Assembly: GCA_002633005.1 (NCBI GenBank)
Contig: NMRA01000289.1
Span: forward strand, 375,171 to 439,170
Direction of reading: 5' to 3'
Length of the DNA stretch: 64,000 nucleotides
DNA from: Phoronis australis
Lineage: Eukaryota > Phoronida > Phoronidae
A model generated the notes under the pieces. It did no database searches, was not told the origin of the DNA, and worked only from the letters and a program-made list of their open reading frames with translations. The position numbers and the translations under genes are program-made. Below are positions 40,031-51,499 of the stretch, piece by piece (within the stretch, counting starts at the first letter, position 1; each line of letters opens with the position of its first letter).

Positions 40031-40685
40031 ATATATTGCCGCATTGTTTCACGAGACTTTTAAATGGTGCGATATTAGAAATACCATCGTCAGTATTTGA
40101 AACATTTTCCATGCTTGTAATTGGCTGAACAAATCTAAACTGACTGGAGAAATAGGAAGCAATAATACAATTAGCATTTTGTTATATGGTTGTACACAAT
40201 ATTATTGCTTGTCAAAAACAAGACACATGCACTGCCTGTGAATAGTGCACTGAGTAATACTAGTTACCTGAGGAGAAGGAATAACTGTGTCAGCAGCTCA
40301 ATGCATTCAGCTCCACACTTTGGAAGACCTGGGATCAAATCTTGTATTTAAGATATGAAATATATAAATGTGTATGCTATTATTTTCCTTGTACAAATAA
40401 CTTTATTTTGCCTCAAGATTTTTCTTCTCACAAAATATCTTGTTTCTATGATTTTTGGTATTAGTAAAATCAACTTACAAAGAGACTGAAGATTTAAGAG
40501 TTTTTGGTTTCATGTTTATTTTCTTGATGTTTTTGTGAATTTTATTTTTTCTCAGTACTTCTACTTTCTAGAGATTTCCGCTTTTCTTTTGTTTTTGAAT
40601 GTTTCCTTTTTGTATTGCCCCGTTTTCCCGTTTTCGCTGTTTTTTGTTTTCGTTTTCTGGTTATTGCCGAAGACTTCTGGTCACT

Positions 40686-40822
40686 GCCTTAGTTCAGACG
40701 GTAGTGTATGAAACTTTTAATTTCAGTCTCGTGTGTTCGACACCCACCGTGGGCGAACACTTGCGGTATAAACTGAACGTTCCACGCTAAATAAATTACA
40801 TACACATCACATCGCATCACAT
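40686..40822 (+). repeat. tRNA-Lys-derived SINE (or tRNA pseudogene)
   Basis: 40687-40750 reads like a tRNA body: TTAGTTCAGACGGTAG (D arm), GAAACTTTTAATTTC (anticodon arm with TTT), GTGTGTTCGACACCC (T arm with TTCGA). The acceptor arms do not pair, so it is not a functional tRNA. It is followed by about 60 bp of unrelated body and a CATCACAT-type repetitive tail, as in SINEs. Confidence 0.65.
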
Positions 40823-41889
40823 TGGAACGAACTGCGCGGTATACAGTGCATAAATTACACGCAAACCGATTGGCCAGCACTAACAGGACCACCGTCAAAG
40901 TGCGTGATGCTGACTGTGAAACTGTCTGGAGCAAAATTTCCAATTAATGTCCCTGACTTGCGTTGAGTGACAGTGCAGTATCCAATGTAGTGATTTATAT
41001 ATTTATCATTTAATTCATTTTAGTGACATGGATGCCTCGCAGAATAAATACAAAAACAAATATGCAACATGTCCCCAGCCTCTTCTCAACCAAGAAAAGT
41101 TCACAATTGACTTGAGGTGGAAGCAGTTGGTTTTCTTCCTCAACTTGACCACTTGAACGCATGCGAATTCTGCCACAGTATCGAAATCGTACCACACTGG
41201 TCTCCGTGTATCTCTGAAGCGGAAAATCCAACCTTTAAAATTTCATTTCTACGTCCACTTGACTACGGATGCTCCTGGGGCAAAAATTATAATTGGATTT
41301 GACAAATATATTTCTGTAATTATAAAACGTAATCCACCATGTGCAAAATCGCACAAGGTCAAGTGTTTCAATGACTTGAATGCAGAACTACTTTACCACG
41401 CTGAACGCGTCACATCTTAATTCATCACGAACTGGAATTTTACACAGACGAAGATTTCAGAAATGCTGTTGGTTGTTCACATGTGTTGTAACTTAACTTT
41501 TATTTTTAACAGCACAACCCAGTCAGTGTAGATACGATCTTATTGGAGATTAGAGCAATTATCGAACAAGAGAGCGGCCTTCCAACCATAAATGCCAGAA
41601 TGGAGTTAATCAGTCGTGTAAGATATTGGCTACAGGAATAAACTTTCCAAATTGTTGTTGGGCTATAGAATCGAACAAGTTGGGAGCAACGGGAAAACGC
41701 CGTAATGAACTTAACAAACACATCAAAAGTTCAGTCGCTGTTCGCGTAACTTCGTGACGGAGTGAACTGAAGAATTTTACAATGGTAACACAATAGTGAG
41801 TTTCGGAACAAATGGTGTGTAATCAGTAGTTTTTGTAGAAAAATTCCATTGATTACTTTTTTAATTTCTTTCTGCAGTCCTAATACATT

Positions 41890-42060
41890 TAAATCTAAAA
41901 GATTATAACATTTACTATTACTTCTTATTTTCTAATTTTATTATTGTTATATTATCATATATTTGCATTATTATTCTTTATTTATTATTATTTATTTTTA
42001 TTTATTCATTCATTGTTTTTATTGATTCGCTGTTATTTATTTAAATTATTTCTTGTGATC
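41890..42060. repeat. AT-rich low-complexity tract
   Basis: Irregular TTATTA, TTTATT and ATTCATTCATTG repeats on a T-rich strand. Confidence 0.7.
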
Positions 42061-42957
42061 CCAAGCAGTTAACATTCTGGCCATCGTTGGTCAATAATTT
42101 CTATTTTATAATCATGATATGGACTTCAGTGCATAAAAAGTATTAATTGTATGGTTTGGTAACCCGCTTGATAATTTTCCATAAGAAGTGTCGAAGGAAG
42201 TGTTCTTTTAAAAGCCCATTGAGTCTTACATCGGAGTGTACTTCGGTAGTATGTGTACTATCTTGGAAACCCCGTCACACTCAGTGACGATGTTGTTTCT
42301 TTAGATTTTTGTTTTGACACGGAAACATCAAGTCACGAAATAAGGCGTCCTTTTGTTATTTACTTTAAAGTTGGCTACTTTTACCCGTCGATGTAGGCTG
42401 AATATGCCTTAATTAACTGCTGATAGTTGATTTTAAAAAGTGTGAATGTTCTTCGAGAGCTGGAACGCATCGTAAAAATTACCCCAAATGGACTGTGTAT
42501 CCAATAGGCGTCTTGGCTATGGGCATATAAGGCAGGTTTATTGGAATGCAGACAGGAATTCCATCTATTGCTGGTTTTCAACCACCTAACCCTCTTGAAT
42601 CCAGTTCCATTCAATGCAAACCACCCCAATTTCCCTACCCATTTCAGATACCATCAGGCACGGATGCTGGCGGTCCAGTGAATCAGTCCCAAATAGCGAC
42701 TCCACTCTATTCAATTAAAACTACTACATATACATATTTGTGCTTTAAGTTTGTAGCATTAATATAAGGGTCTTCAAATGCAAACTTGGACTAGAAACTG
42801 GCAGGCATAAACTATAATGTATTCGAGCACCGTGACAGTGATAACCACTTATATTGAGTTCGGACAACAGGAGCAGAGAAATTGACAAATACAATTTCGA
42901 ATTCGTTTCCACTCAGTACGATTAGAGACCGGCCAGTTGTTTGTCAGTAGCTAACGA

Positions 42958-43025
42958 TAGTGAGAGCGTGAGAGTGTGAGAGTGTGGTGAAAGTGCGTTG
43001 AGAGTGCGGTGAAAGTGTTAGAGTG
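42958..43025. repeat. GAGAGTG-type minisatellite
   Basis: Tandem GTGAGAGTG and GTGAAAGTG variants over about 65 bp. Confidence 0.75.
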
Positions 43026-43308
43026 GACTTGAGCCACCTTTCTTAAAAAATATTTGATCTGACCTCCCCTTTAAAAATCATTGCTGCCCATGAGTCGACT
43101 GATATTTGGGGCTGTTTCCAGTGGCAGATTTAGAGGGGGACATGGTCCCCCTAAAATTCTCCCAGATTCCATTTGGCAGTTCGTGGGTTTGAATGTCTGA
43201 CGCGGCGCACTGCCGGGCTGATACTCTGCCCTGCCCCCTGCCCCTGGTTTCGTGTAACTGGGCACAGGGCCCCCTGCTTCGACACAAACTATATCTGAAA
43301 ACATATAT

Positions 43309-43505
43309 GGTTGGGGGGATGAGAATCAGTGTTAATTTTTCAGTCAGTTATTGTGTACTGAAATTTTAATAATTAATTGTTAATTAATTGATGTTAACAC
43401 CTCAGGGAATATACCGGGGTTGGGGGGATGAGAATCAGTGTTAATTTTTCAGTTATTGTGTACTGAAATTTTAATAATTAATTGTTAATTAATTGATGTT
43501 AACAC
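43309..43505. repeat. 109-bp tandem duplication
   Basis: GGTTGGGGGGATGAGAATCA at 43309 recurs at 43418, and both units run to TTGATGTTAACACC. They differ mainly by one missing GTCA in the second. Very low divergence implies a recent event or an assembly duplication. Confidence 0.85.
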
Positions 43506-43716
43506 CGATATTCAGTTGGGAAAAGAAAGCTAGGGCCTATTTCCGCCCCCAAACTTTCGGTTCGAGGGCCGCCCCCGGTTTTTGCTCCTACCTCTTCTTC
43601 AGCAGGTCTGTCAGTCTTATGTTTATTACCTCCCTGACCTCCCTGGACAAAATCCTACATGTTCTGTTCCTGCTCACCCTCCAATCACATATTTTCACCT
43701 GTTTTCACCTGTGATT

Positions 43717-43820
43717 AGTTTGTTTGCGTAAAGCGCTCCCTGTTGAGAATTCGACTAGCCAATCAGAAACACCGGTGTAAAAGCTTACTCACCTAGCGGG
43801 ACACAGGGAACCAGCGAGTG
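43717..43820 (-). repeat. Dispersed repeat family E, copy 1
   Basis: Reverse-complement relative of 53361-53511: GACTAGCCAATCAGAAAC then CCGGTGTAAAA, and CACCTAGCGG..ACGCAGGGAACCAGCGAG-like end. It contains a CCAAT motif and lies about 1.6 kb upstream of the first SLC35B2 coding exon, so a promoter role cannot be excluded. Confidence 0.6.
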
Positions 43821-44337
43821 TTACGTGGTTGAGTGTTATCATTTTTGCAGACGCTTATAATTAAACGCACAGGTAAATTAATCTATGTTGATGAACTTTG
43901 CTACTCCCTCGAACGTCTTTGTTTGGTGTGACTAGCAATGGCGATGACGGGATGGGAACAGTTTCGTCCACGGCACTGGTGACAAACACTCACTGAAGCA
44001 GTCAATCATTGACTGATCTGTGATCATCACGAAACTTATTTATGTAGCCTTGTCAAAGCTGTAGGCCTATAAATATGTTTTTGCGTGCTTGACATTTATC
44101 TCAAGGCCACGTATGTGTGAACTTGTGCGGTCATCAAAGCAACCAAGGGAAACTTGTTCACTTTAAAGAGTGTTAGTAATGACAACTTAGCACCTTAACG
44201 TAGCCAACACGTAGTCGTAGCATAGCCCCTCAGTGCAGAATCTAGGGCGATGTAATTGCCTTCTTAACGTGGAGCAGCGGCCTTACCGGTAGGCAACAAC
44301 AAGCAGACGGCTTTGCTTACCGTTTAACTGAACTACA

Positions 44338-44421
44338 GGCGTCCTCAGCTTCTTATCCTCCCCAATACATTATACTATATATATTATAGTGTATTGCGGA
44401 CTATCAGAAGCTGAGGACGCC
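44338..44421. repeat. 84-bp palindrome (hairpin)
   Basis: Outer arms GGCGTCCTCAGCTTCT (44338-44353) and AGAAGCTGAGGACGCC (44406-44421) are perfect. The inner arms (44363-44396, CAATACATTATACTATA mirrored) share the same centre. Only a 9-base internal bulge pairs poorly. It could be a MITE-like fold-back or a structured RNA. Confidence 0.85.
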
Positions 44422-44659
44422 AGTGGCAGTGGACTGAACTGGGTTTGGACGGGGACCATCCCACATAGGCCTTCTAGTCTTCAACACTCCTGAAACTTTT
44501 TTGGGGAAACTGTCTCACTCTGGATACAGCCTGATTGCTTGCTGAAAGACTGCCAACAGGATTCCCGCCGGCAGTATATATAAATAAAAGAAACTTCGGG
44601 GAACCATAAAACTGACAAATCACAAGACAACACAGAAAGATAAAGGGCGGATGATGTCG

Positions 44660-44690
44660 ACTATTACAACATTCCCCTCCTCCCTAAAAA
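44660..44690 (-). mobile_element. Possible polypurine tract / LTR junction
   Basis: On the minus strand AGGGAGGAGGGGAA is followed by TGTTGTAATAGTCGACATC, the layout expected where a polypurine tract meets a 3' LTR. I found no second LTR or coding region, so this would be a remnant. Confidence 0.3.
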
Positions 44691-44859
44691 AGTGTGGGGC
44701 CCACCTTGGAATCGACATCATTCGCCAGATATGAAAAACTTCCCAAAAATTTAACCTTTTGGAGCACTCGGCCAAGAACTCACGTGTTCTATACCATTAG
44801 TAAGTCCGAAGAGGGTCCCTAGTGAGTACTTCTACCGCTAGGTGTCTGCTCTCCTGTCT

Positions 44860-44885
44860 GGGGGGGTAGGTGGGTGGGTGGGTGG
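44860..44885 (+). other. G-quadruplex-forming motif
   Basis: G7, TAGGT, then GGGT repeated: at least four G-runs of three or more with one- to five-base loops. It lies about 0.6 kb upstream of the first SLC35B2 coding exon. Confidence 0.7.
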
Positions 44886-45438
44886 TTCCTCATAAGGTTT
44901 TTTTATTTATGATTTATTTCACGTGTTCAAGTGTGCTGGCACTTCGACCTTCTATATTATTTGATGTACTTCTATCCTTAACCCATGTGTTTTATTCTCT
45001 GATTGTAGGGGAACTGCCCTTGTTGTACTAACACTCCTGTAAATGACTATTACCATATCTTGTACCAAATTTTAGAGACAGTCAGTGTTGGCTGTTCCAA
45101 ATTCAAGAATTGCACTGAACAACAAATGACAGACCATTCAACTCCATGTTGAGCTGCATGAATATGCTGCATTGCTGGCTATTTTGTGAACTGCCATTTG
45201 AAGTATATTTTCGGACAGTCGATACAAAATGCGTAAAGTACTTGAGAAATAAAATGAAAGCCAAACTTGCCCGCGTTGCAATCTTCAGAGTTAAAACTAT
45301 CCAATTTTCACTTGAATTTTAATTCAGTGTATCCAATTATTGAGACTATTCTAAATAGGAGATTTTTTACTGTGGTTATCAGTAACCCTGCACTATCTTT
45401 ATTTTATGTTCATGCGCTATTTCTATTTTGTGTTGTAG

Positions 45439-45680
45439 AATGCAGTGGACCAGATGTCTGCTGTCCATGTTCGTCCTCTGCTGGTACTGCTCCCTTGTAT
45501 GTGTAGCAGACAAGTTGGCGAACCCCAGCGGAATGGAAGGCTCTGTTAGTGAGAGCACCAGTTTTGCTGACTTTTGGCTGGTGAAATTCATGTTGAATGT
45601 GGCTGGCTACGCTACACTGATCATTCCAGCCTACTTCTTGATTAAGTATTTGAAGAGGACTGGTTATAACGAAAAAGCAG
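45439..45680 (+). CDS. SLC35B2: SLC35B2 first coding exon
   Basis: The acceptor AG is at 45437-45438 and ATG is at 45440-45442. It encodes residues 1-80, ending KRTGYNEKA plus one base. The donor GTAGCG is canonical GT but otherwise weak. The reading frame continues open past the donor to 45820, which could allow an intron-retained short form. Confidence 0.9.
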
Positions 45681-48600
45681 GTAGCGCGATTTCTCGCTTT
45701 CATTGTTTAAAGGCGCGGTTGCTTAAAGGAGTAAAAGCAACCTTTTTCATGTCAATTTTAGAAAAAATACAGTTTGCTGATTATCCCAGACATATTTTTC
45801 AGTTAATTCCGGTTTCGTGAGATTTTATTAATTAGTTGTGCCTTGCTCCAGAAGTGATGTTTAGGGGGTTAAGAATTCCCCACCATTTTGTTTTCATGTA
45901 GTCTTGCTGTGTGACCTGTAGAGTCAGTCATTGTTTTACCTTGGTTTTTAGTTGGGGTTTTGTTAGCGCTTGTATACAAGTCATTCAACATGCCACACAG
46001 TTGCTGCGTACCGGGATGTACTTGTTATCGTCTCACATGCACTTTGGGTTTGCCAGTACACTGCTTTCCGAAAAATGACACCCTCTATAGTACTTAGCTC
46101 GTTGGTGTGAAGAATGCAGTGTTACTGTCTACGCAACGCGAAAAGCAGTGGAGAATTACCGAGTGTGTGGCAAGCGTTTTCTGCCGTTGGATTACGAAAG
46201 AGATATATATGCGGAGTCTGTGAATGTCCCTGCAAAACAACCCCCGAAGAAGGCTGTTGCTGTCAATTCCCGGCATTGCTTCATCACCACCCCCGAGTAG
46301 TGCATTTTTGAAACGAGCGGCCTAATGAGGTTTGGCTTCTACAGTGATTGGAGACGCTTTATCTACTGTCACCCGTGCCTCCGAACATACCTCAGAACTA
46401 GCAGTGATTTGCCTTTTGCTGGTGTTGTCTCCAGCCCAGAGCTTGTAAGCAGCCCAGCAGCGATGTTTAGTAGTGGTAGTGAATACAGGCCAAGTTCGAC
46501 GCCCAGTGGGGAGGACATTTCGTCGTCCAGTGGTCAGGCCAGTGATCCAAACTTTGATAAGTTTACCCTGGACTTGACTAAAGTATTGGAGCTATTTAGA
46601 AGGTATCAGGTGTGTGGTGAGGGAGTCACACGGCGGGATCTAAGCGGTTTGGGTGCTCAGGTCATCATGCAGTGGGAACAGCATAGGCTTACCATTGATG
46701 TCGGCATAACAGCACACCTTGCATTTGCACCAAGACGTCCCACAACGTTTGACCTCAGTCTGCCTCATTCCTCTCAGCAGCTGTCAGTATTCTGCCTCAC
46801 TATACTCGGGCTCAAACATATATCCACCCACTGCTACTCAAACTAAAAGAGTCCTAAATCCAATGTAATGGAGTTCTTTAACAACCTAGCTTATTGTAGA
46901 ATACTCGTTGATAGGAAGTGGTGATTACAATTTTAGGAGACCGGCACAAAATCAACAGTAAAACAGATCCTCACAGTAACTCGAAAGCACTAGAAACGAA
47001 ATGGCGAGAAATTTTTACCTCCCTAAAAGTGACTTCCGGTCGGAGTAGTGCACGACTAATTTATAAAATTATGGGTAGCCGTATTTAAGTGAAGCATATG
47101 TCTGGGATGATCAGCGAACCCTATTTTTACTAAAAATGACACAAAAAAGGTTGCCTTCCCCTTTAAAAGTTAATATGATGGATGGCAGCAATGTCATCAT
47201 TGCATTAACACACGTTTCCAATTGTTGAACCATTTGCTCGATGTCATGCGACAATTTTAATTGTAACTTATCCAGCGTACAAGTTGTGAAGTTTTATGCA
47301 ACCCAGCCCTGGGTTAATGCCCGAGTCATTTCATTTGAACTCAGTTATCAGGAAGCATCGGCTTTTGACTGCAAAATGTTGGTACAGTTGGGAATGTCTG
47401 TGTCCTGTGAATGACTGATTTGATTAATTGTTGCATCAAGTTGTGTTAACGTCAATCACGTGATGTGCAAATATAAAAAACAGGTGGAATGTAGAAAATT
47501 TATTCTTTATCACACGTATGGGATAGTCTCACTTCTTTAGGACACAATATGGTGGAGAAGTAACATCTTTTGTCTCATTTTCCATGAGAGATATATAACA
47601 TTGAATTGAGACTTTTTCATCTTCAATTTATTTCCGTAACCATGTAGCTTTCATCAGAAAGTATTTTGAAAGATTTTGGTCTCACACAACAGTGTTAGAA
47701 GCCCTTGAAATATGAAAAAAGGCAATTTTGTCAATAATTTTATCTGAAATTAGTTAGGTTTCACTGTACTATAAGAGGGCATGGGTTTTGGAAGCTGAGT
47801 GTTCTCAGGCTGAAACAGTCAGCTTCAGAGTGATAAGAGGTCTTGATTCTTCAATTGGGGATAGGTGTATCTGAACATGGGTGTTTAAACAGAAAATTTT
47901 GAAAATTCTATAGCCATGTATTAAGCCAGTTATGCGTGTTTACACAGTTGAACATGATGGTATTTCTGACTCAGAGCAAGGTTGCATAAATCTCAACTTA
48001 ATTTCAAATAATTTTGCTGTTGTGCTGTTGTTTTTGAAACATTTAGACATTTGGTCATCAACAATTTATGCAAGTTCAAAAGTTCTTTCTTGTTTTCATG
48101 ATTTATTATATGAATAACACTAAATTGTTCAAAAGCATTGGCTGTCTTATTTCCTTATGACTCAAGGCATTTTAATCAGTGTAAATTTTACATTGACTGT
48201 CCATTTTAATGGCAACTTCCATGTGAGATAATTGTCGTTTTAAAGAAGTAAAGAATTATGACTTATTATTTACGATCTATATCATTCCTTTAAAGGACAT
48301 GGATTGATTCCCACCATTGTCCGACTTTGCGTTTTCGGACGAAGCACAGAAATCTCTCCAGCTGAGGACAGTGGCAGTTCACTTAAGACACAAGCCCCAC
48401 AGCCTGAACGGTCTCAGTTCATGAACGTGATTGTATTGTGTTTTTGTTTTGTCGGACTCCAGGGCTCCTACCTGACTTGGGGGGTGTTACAGGAGAGAAT
48501 TATGACCCACGAGTATAAAGTTTCTGACTCGGAGCCAGCGGAGAAATTCAAGAACTCACAGTTTCTTGTCTTCATGAACCGTGTTTTGGCATTTGTGGCG

Positions 48601-49422
48601 GCGTGCATGGTGCTGGCAATACGTCAACAGCCTCGGCATACGGCGCCACTCTACAGTTATTCCTTCTGTTCCATCTCTAACATCATGAGCAGTTGGTGCC
48701 AATATGAGGCACTCAAATTTGTCACGTTTCCCACCCAGGTTCTTGTCAAAGCCTCCAAGACAATCCCTGTTATGCTGATGGGAAAGCTGGTCTCCAAGAA
48801 AACATTTCAGACGTATGAGTACCTAACGGCAGCCATGATATCTTTAGGCGTCGCCATGTTCTTGTTGTCAAGCAGCGATGAAAGTAAACACAAGAAAGCT
48901 GCGAGTGTCACTACATTTTCTGGTGTCCTTATCATGGCAGGTTATTTGGGATTTGATAGTTTCACATCCAACTGGCAGGGGGCATTGTTCAGCAAGCACA
49001 AGATGACCTCATTTCAAATGATGGCTGGGGTCAACCTCTTCTCTTGTCTTTTCACTAGCATTGCTCTCATTGAGCAGGGTGGGTTCACAGATGGTGTGTC
49101 CTTTATGTTAAAGTATCCGCTATTTTTAACACATGTTTGCACATTGTCTCTGTGCTCTGCCATTGGACAGTTGTTCATTTATTACACTATCAGTCAGTTT
49201 GGACCTGTTACTTTCACAATTATCATGACCATAAGAATGGCACTATCTATTCTTCTGTCTTGCGTAATCTATGGCCATCCTGTCACGGCGATGGCATTTC
49301 TTGGAATTCTTGTTGTTTTTGTTGCCATTTTCCTTCGCATTTATTGCAATCAGCGAGCTCGTGCGCTGAAGAAGATGGCTGCTCGTGCAGACAGTGATCA
49401 ATCTACAGTTTCCAAGGTTTAG
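45440..49422 (+). CDS. SLC35B2: SLC35B2 (PAPST1), Golgi PAPS transporter, complete, two coding exons
   Basis: Exons 45440-45680 and 48296-49422 join at phase 1 to give 455 residues (human has 432). The protein moves 3'-phosphoadenosine 5'-phosphosulfate from the cytosol into the Golgi lumen for sulfation of glycosaminoglycans and proteins. Similarity to vertebrate SLC35B2 is strong throughout: SYLTWGVLQERIMT, NSQFLVFMNRVLAF, SSWCQYEALKF, KASKTIPVMLMGKLVSKK, GYLGFDSFTSNWQ and C-terminal SKV. Multiple hydrophobic segments fit a nucleotide-sugar-type transporter. The N-terminus is hydrophobic (LLSMFVLCWYCSLV), then a second membrane segment (LNVAGYATLIIPAYFLIKYL) ends exon 1. The start ATG lies one base after a pyrimidine-rich acceptor ending TTGTAG at 45438, so an upstream 5' UTR exon is expected. 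The coding intron carries a THAP transposon relic. Confidence 0.96.
45724..47167 (+). mobile_element. THAP-domain DNA transposon relic in the SLC35B2 intron
   Basis: Terminal inverted repeats of about 89 bp (45724-45812 and 47079-47167) match at most positions; both contain GCAACCTTTTT near the tip and ATCCCAGACATAT further in. The interior encodes broken THAP-like protein segments. No target duplication was recognised, so the outer borders are approximate (the left could begin at 45706). It starts about 43 bp after the exon-1 splice donor. Confidence 0.75.
45990..46846 (+). pseudogene. Decayed THAP-domain protein of the intronic transposon
   Basis: Frame 1 from ATG 45990 reads MPHSCCVPGCTCY, then VHCFPKNDTL, and stops at 46095. 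A minus-one shift restores LARWCEECS, then VCGKRFLPLDYERD (46094-46297). Together they give the C2CH zinc-finger order of a THAP domain. A third open segment (46325-46846) carries SEYRPSSTPSGEDISSSSGQ and LFRRYQVCGEGV, a Ser-rich linker and Cys-containing region that may belong to the same protein. The frameshift and stops make it a pseudogene; the link of the third segment is inference. Confidence 0.65.
47527..47775. mobile_element. MITE family S copy in the SLC35B2 intron
   Basis: TAGTCTCACTTCTTTAGGAC followed by ACAATATGGTGG on the left, and AATTAGTTAGGTTTCACTGT on the right. Confidence 0.6.
48296..49422 (+). CDS. SLC35B2: SLC35B2 second and last coding exon
   Basis: Acceptor TTCCTTTAAAG precedes 48296. 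The exon opens GHGLIPTIVRLCVFG, aligning with the vertebrate segment before the cytosolic linker, and carries most of the membrane segments. It ends SDQSTVSKV, with TAG at 49420-49422. Confidence 0.96.
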
Positions 49423-50240
49423 TTCAGTCCTTAGCTTCAACTAGAAGTTATTTTTTCAAAACCTTTATTTTCGTTTTTATTTAAGTATTTAACTAGCCCA
49501 GCAAATGAACTGAAACAGTTCTTAAAATGTATTCACTCTTATAGCTGTATGTTATGTTAAGTTCTTAGAACTAAAATGGCCTGTTCCCCCATTAGTGCTT
49601 GGGAAATGCACAGGCGCTCGAATTTTCCGATGACTCATAACCATATATTTCTTAGTTAGTGTCGTCAGTCGTGAATGAGGAACAGATAAACTCAAATGCC
49701 TGTGGGGAAATAGTAGTAATGATATTAGTTCTTCCGTCTATTTTTCTGACCATAGAAACTTGGTATGCTGGGAACAAATCTAGTCTTGAACTCAAACTGG
49801 ATCTGTAATTGAGTTTAGATAGTTTGTGTTCTACATAGTAAGTTTGAACTCAAGATAGGTTTCTTAGTGTTTGTACTTGAGAACACGTGGTGACATTTGA
49901 GTTCGGAGACTGGATTTCATGCCTCGATGATCTGAACTGTATGTGAGTTTGTTGACAGAGGTGATTTTTAAAATGGATTACTTTTTGTTTTGCAGTCTCC
50001 AAATTAAGGGAAAACTCGACTTATGATCGTCTGACATGCAAGTTTTACGGCTAGTATAGTTAAAAGACGTATTTTGTCCTAGTTGTCACTTCAATTGTAT
50101 TTTGAGCTTTTAATCGAAATGTCAAAACCAACAGCTGTTATGCGATGTACTAACCGACAAATCCTTATCACTAATCTATTTTAAATGGAAGTCCCAGAGT
50201 GCCAATTTCGAATTTGAGGGCTTGCGAACCCCAATAAAAT
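49423..50240 (+). other. SLC35B2: Probable SLC35B2 3' UTR with polyadenylation signal
   Basis: Non-coding AT-rich sequence ends with a canonical AATAAA at 50233-50238, about 810 bp after the stop. The true cleavage site is inferred. Confidence 0.5.
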
Positions 50241-51499
50241 CGACAATTTTCCTGGTGCATTTCTTGACTGCTGCATTGACCCTTTGTTCCTTTTGGCAAC
50301 AGAAAACAGGTGCTATTATTGTATGAACTGTTTAGTAGGAGTGAAATGACTGCTTAACAGGTTGAATTCCATCTTTAATTCATAATTGCAGATCATTTTA
50401 GAAAATACCCCTTTGTGTCCATTTTCTCCAGGACATTGATATTTTTAGAGTCTCATTTATTGGATTTCGACCTATCAACATTAATTATAGAGCCCATAGT
50501 GCCCTGTGGGGTAGGGCACTTACCATAAATGAACCATTTAATAATTGTAGTGAACTTGTTGGCTGGAGTACTACATAATTGGTCGTGGGATTAGGGTCCT
50601 CATTTACAGATGATGCCATAGTATTCATTTGCTGTACAATAGAATGTTTCTTTTGTTTTCTGTTTGTTTTTTCTCTATTTTGTAGTAGCACGCATTATAG
50701 TGTGGATAATAGGTACTGCTTGGCTTTGGACATGTAATTCGTTGCACATTGTACTTTTAAAAGTAAGCTGTCAAAACAGGCTTTGAATCTCAAAGATGAC
50801 TTCCTGAAGCAGTTCTGTCAGATGGCATAGTTAAACTATTCAATAATATTTGATATTAGATTTTAGAATCTCAATACTTGAACCTGCAGTTGTGTTCTCA
50901 GAACAAGCGTTTAGGTTGTGTAGGCCTACAAGCAATTCAGTTGGCTGTGTTCACCTCAAAAGTTTGCATGATAACCATGTTCTGTTTTCTGGGACTCGTT
51001 CAATCAGTGTTTATTTGGTAACGTTCCACAAGGTGGCTCTTTTGATAGAACATGGGAATTTCATGATAGAGGTCATCAAAAAGCAAATTTCATCTTTATT
51101 TGTGAAATAATTAGTTTAAAATGTGCACTTTTCTGAATTTTTGGATTATGGAGTGAATGTAATATTTTTATAAACCTTTGAATTTTTTTATTTCACTGTT
51201 CAAAGTCTCTAGTTGCTAGTTTAATGTGCATAGTGAATATGGATATAATGGGGACCAATACATTCTTGCTAGCAAAGAGAACCAGTTTTGGGTGTGTATT
51301 TTTAAAGTACTTTTCTATAGTTCAGATTGAGAAGTAGCGTGTATGTTGAATGAAATTTCTTCAAATTTTTTGCTTTGTCATAAAATTTGTTTTTTGTTGT
51401 TTTTTTGTTTGCATCCTACAAGTCACAATTATCTGATAAGGGTGGAATTTACACAAAACGTTTGTATCGTAAGTAGCGGTAGCCTATTGTTTTTGGTTG

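Noticed and set aside
46325-46846. 173-codon frame as an independent host gene
   Set aside because: It lies between the inverted repeats of the THAP element and downstream of its broken THAP frames, so a transposon origin is more likely.
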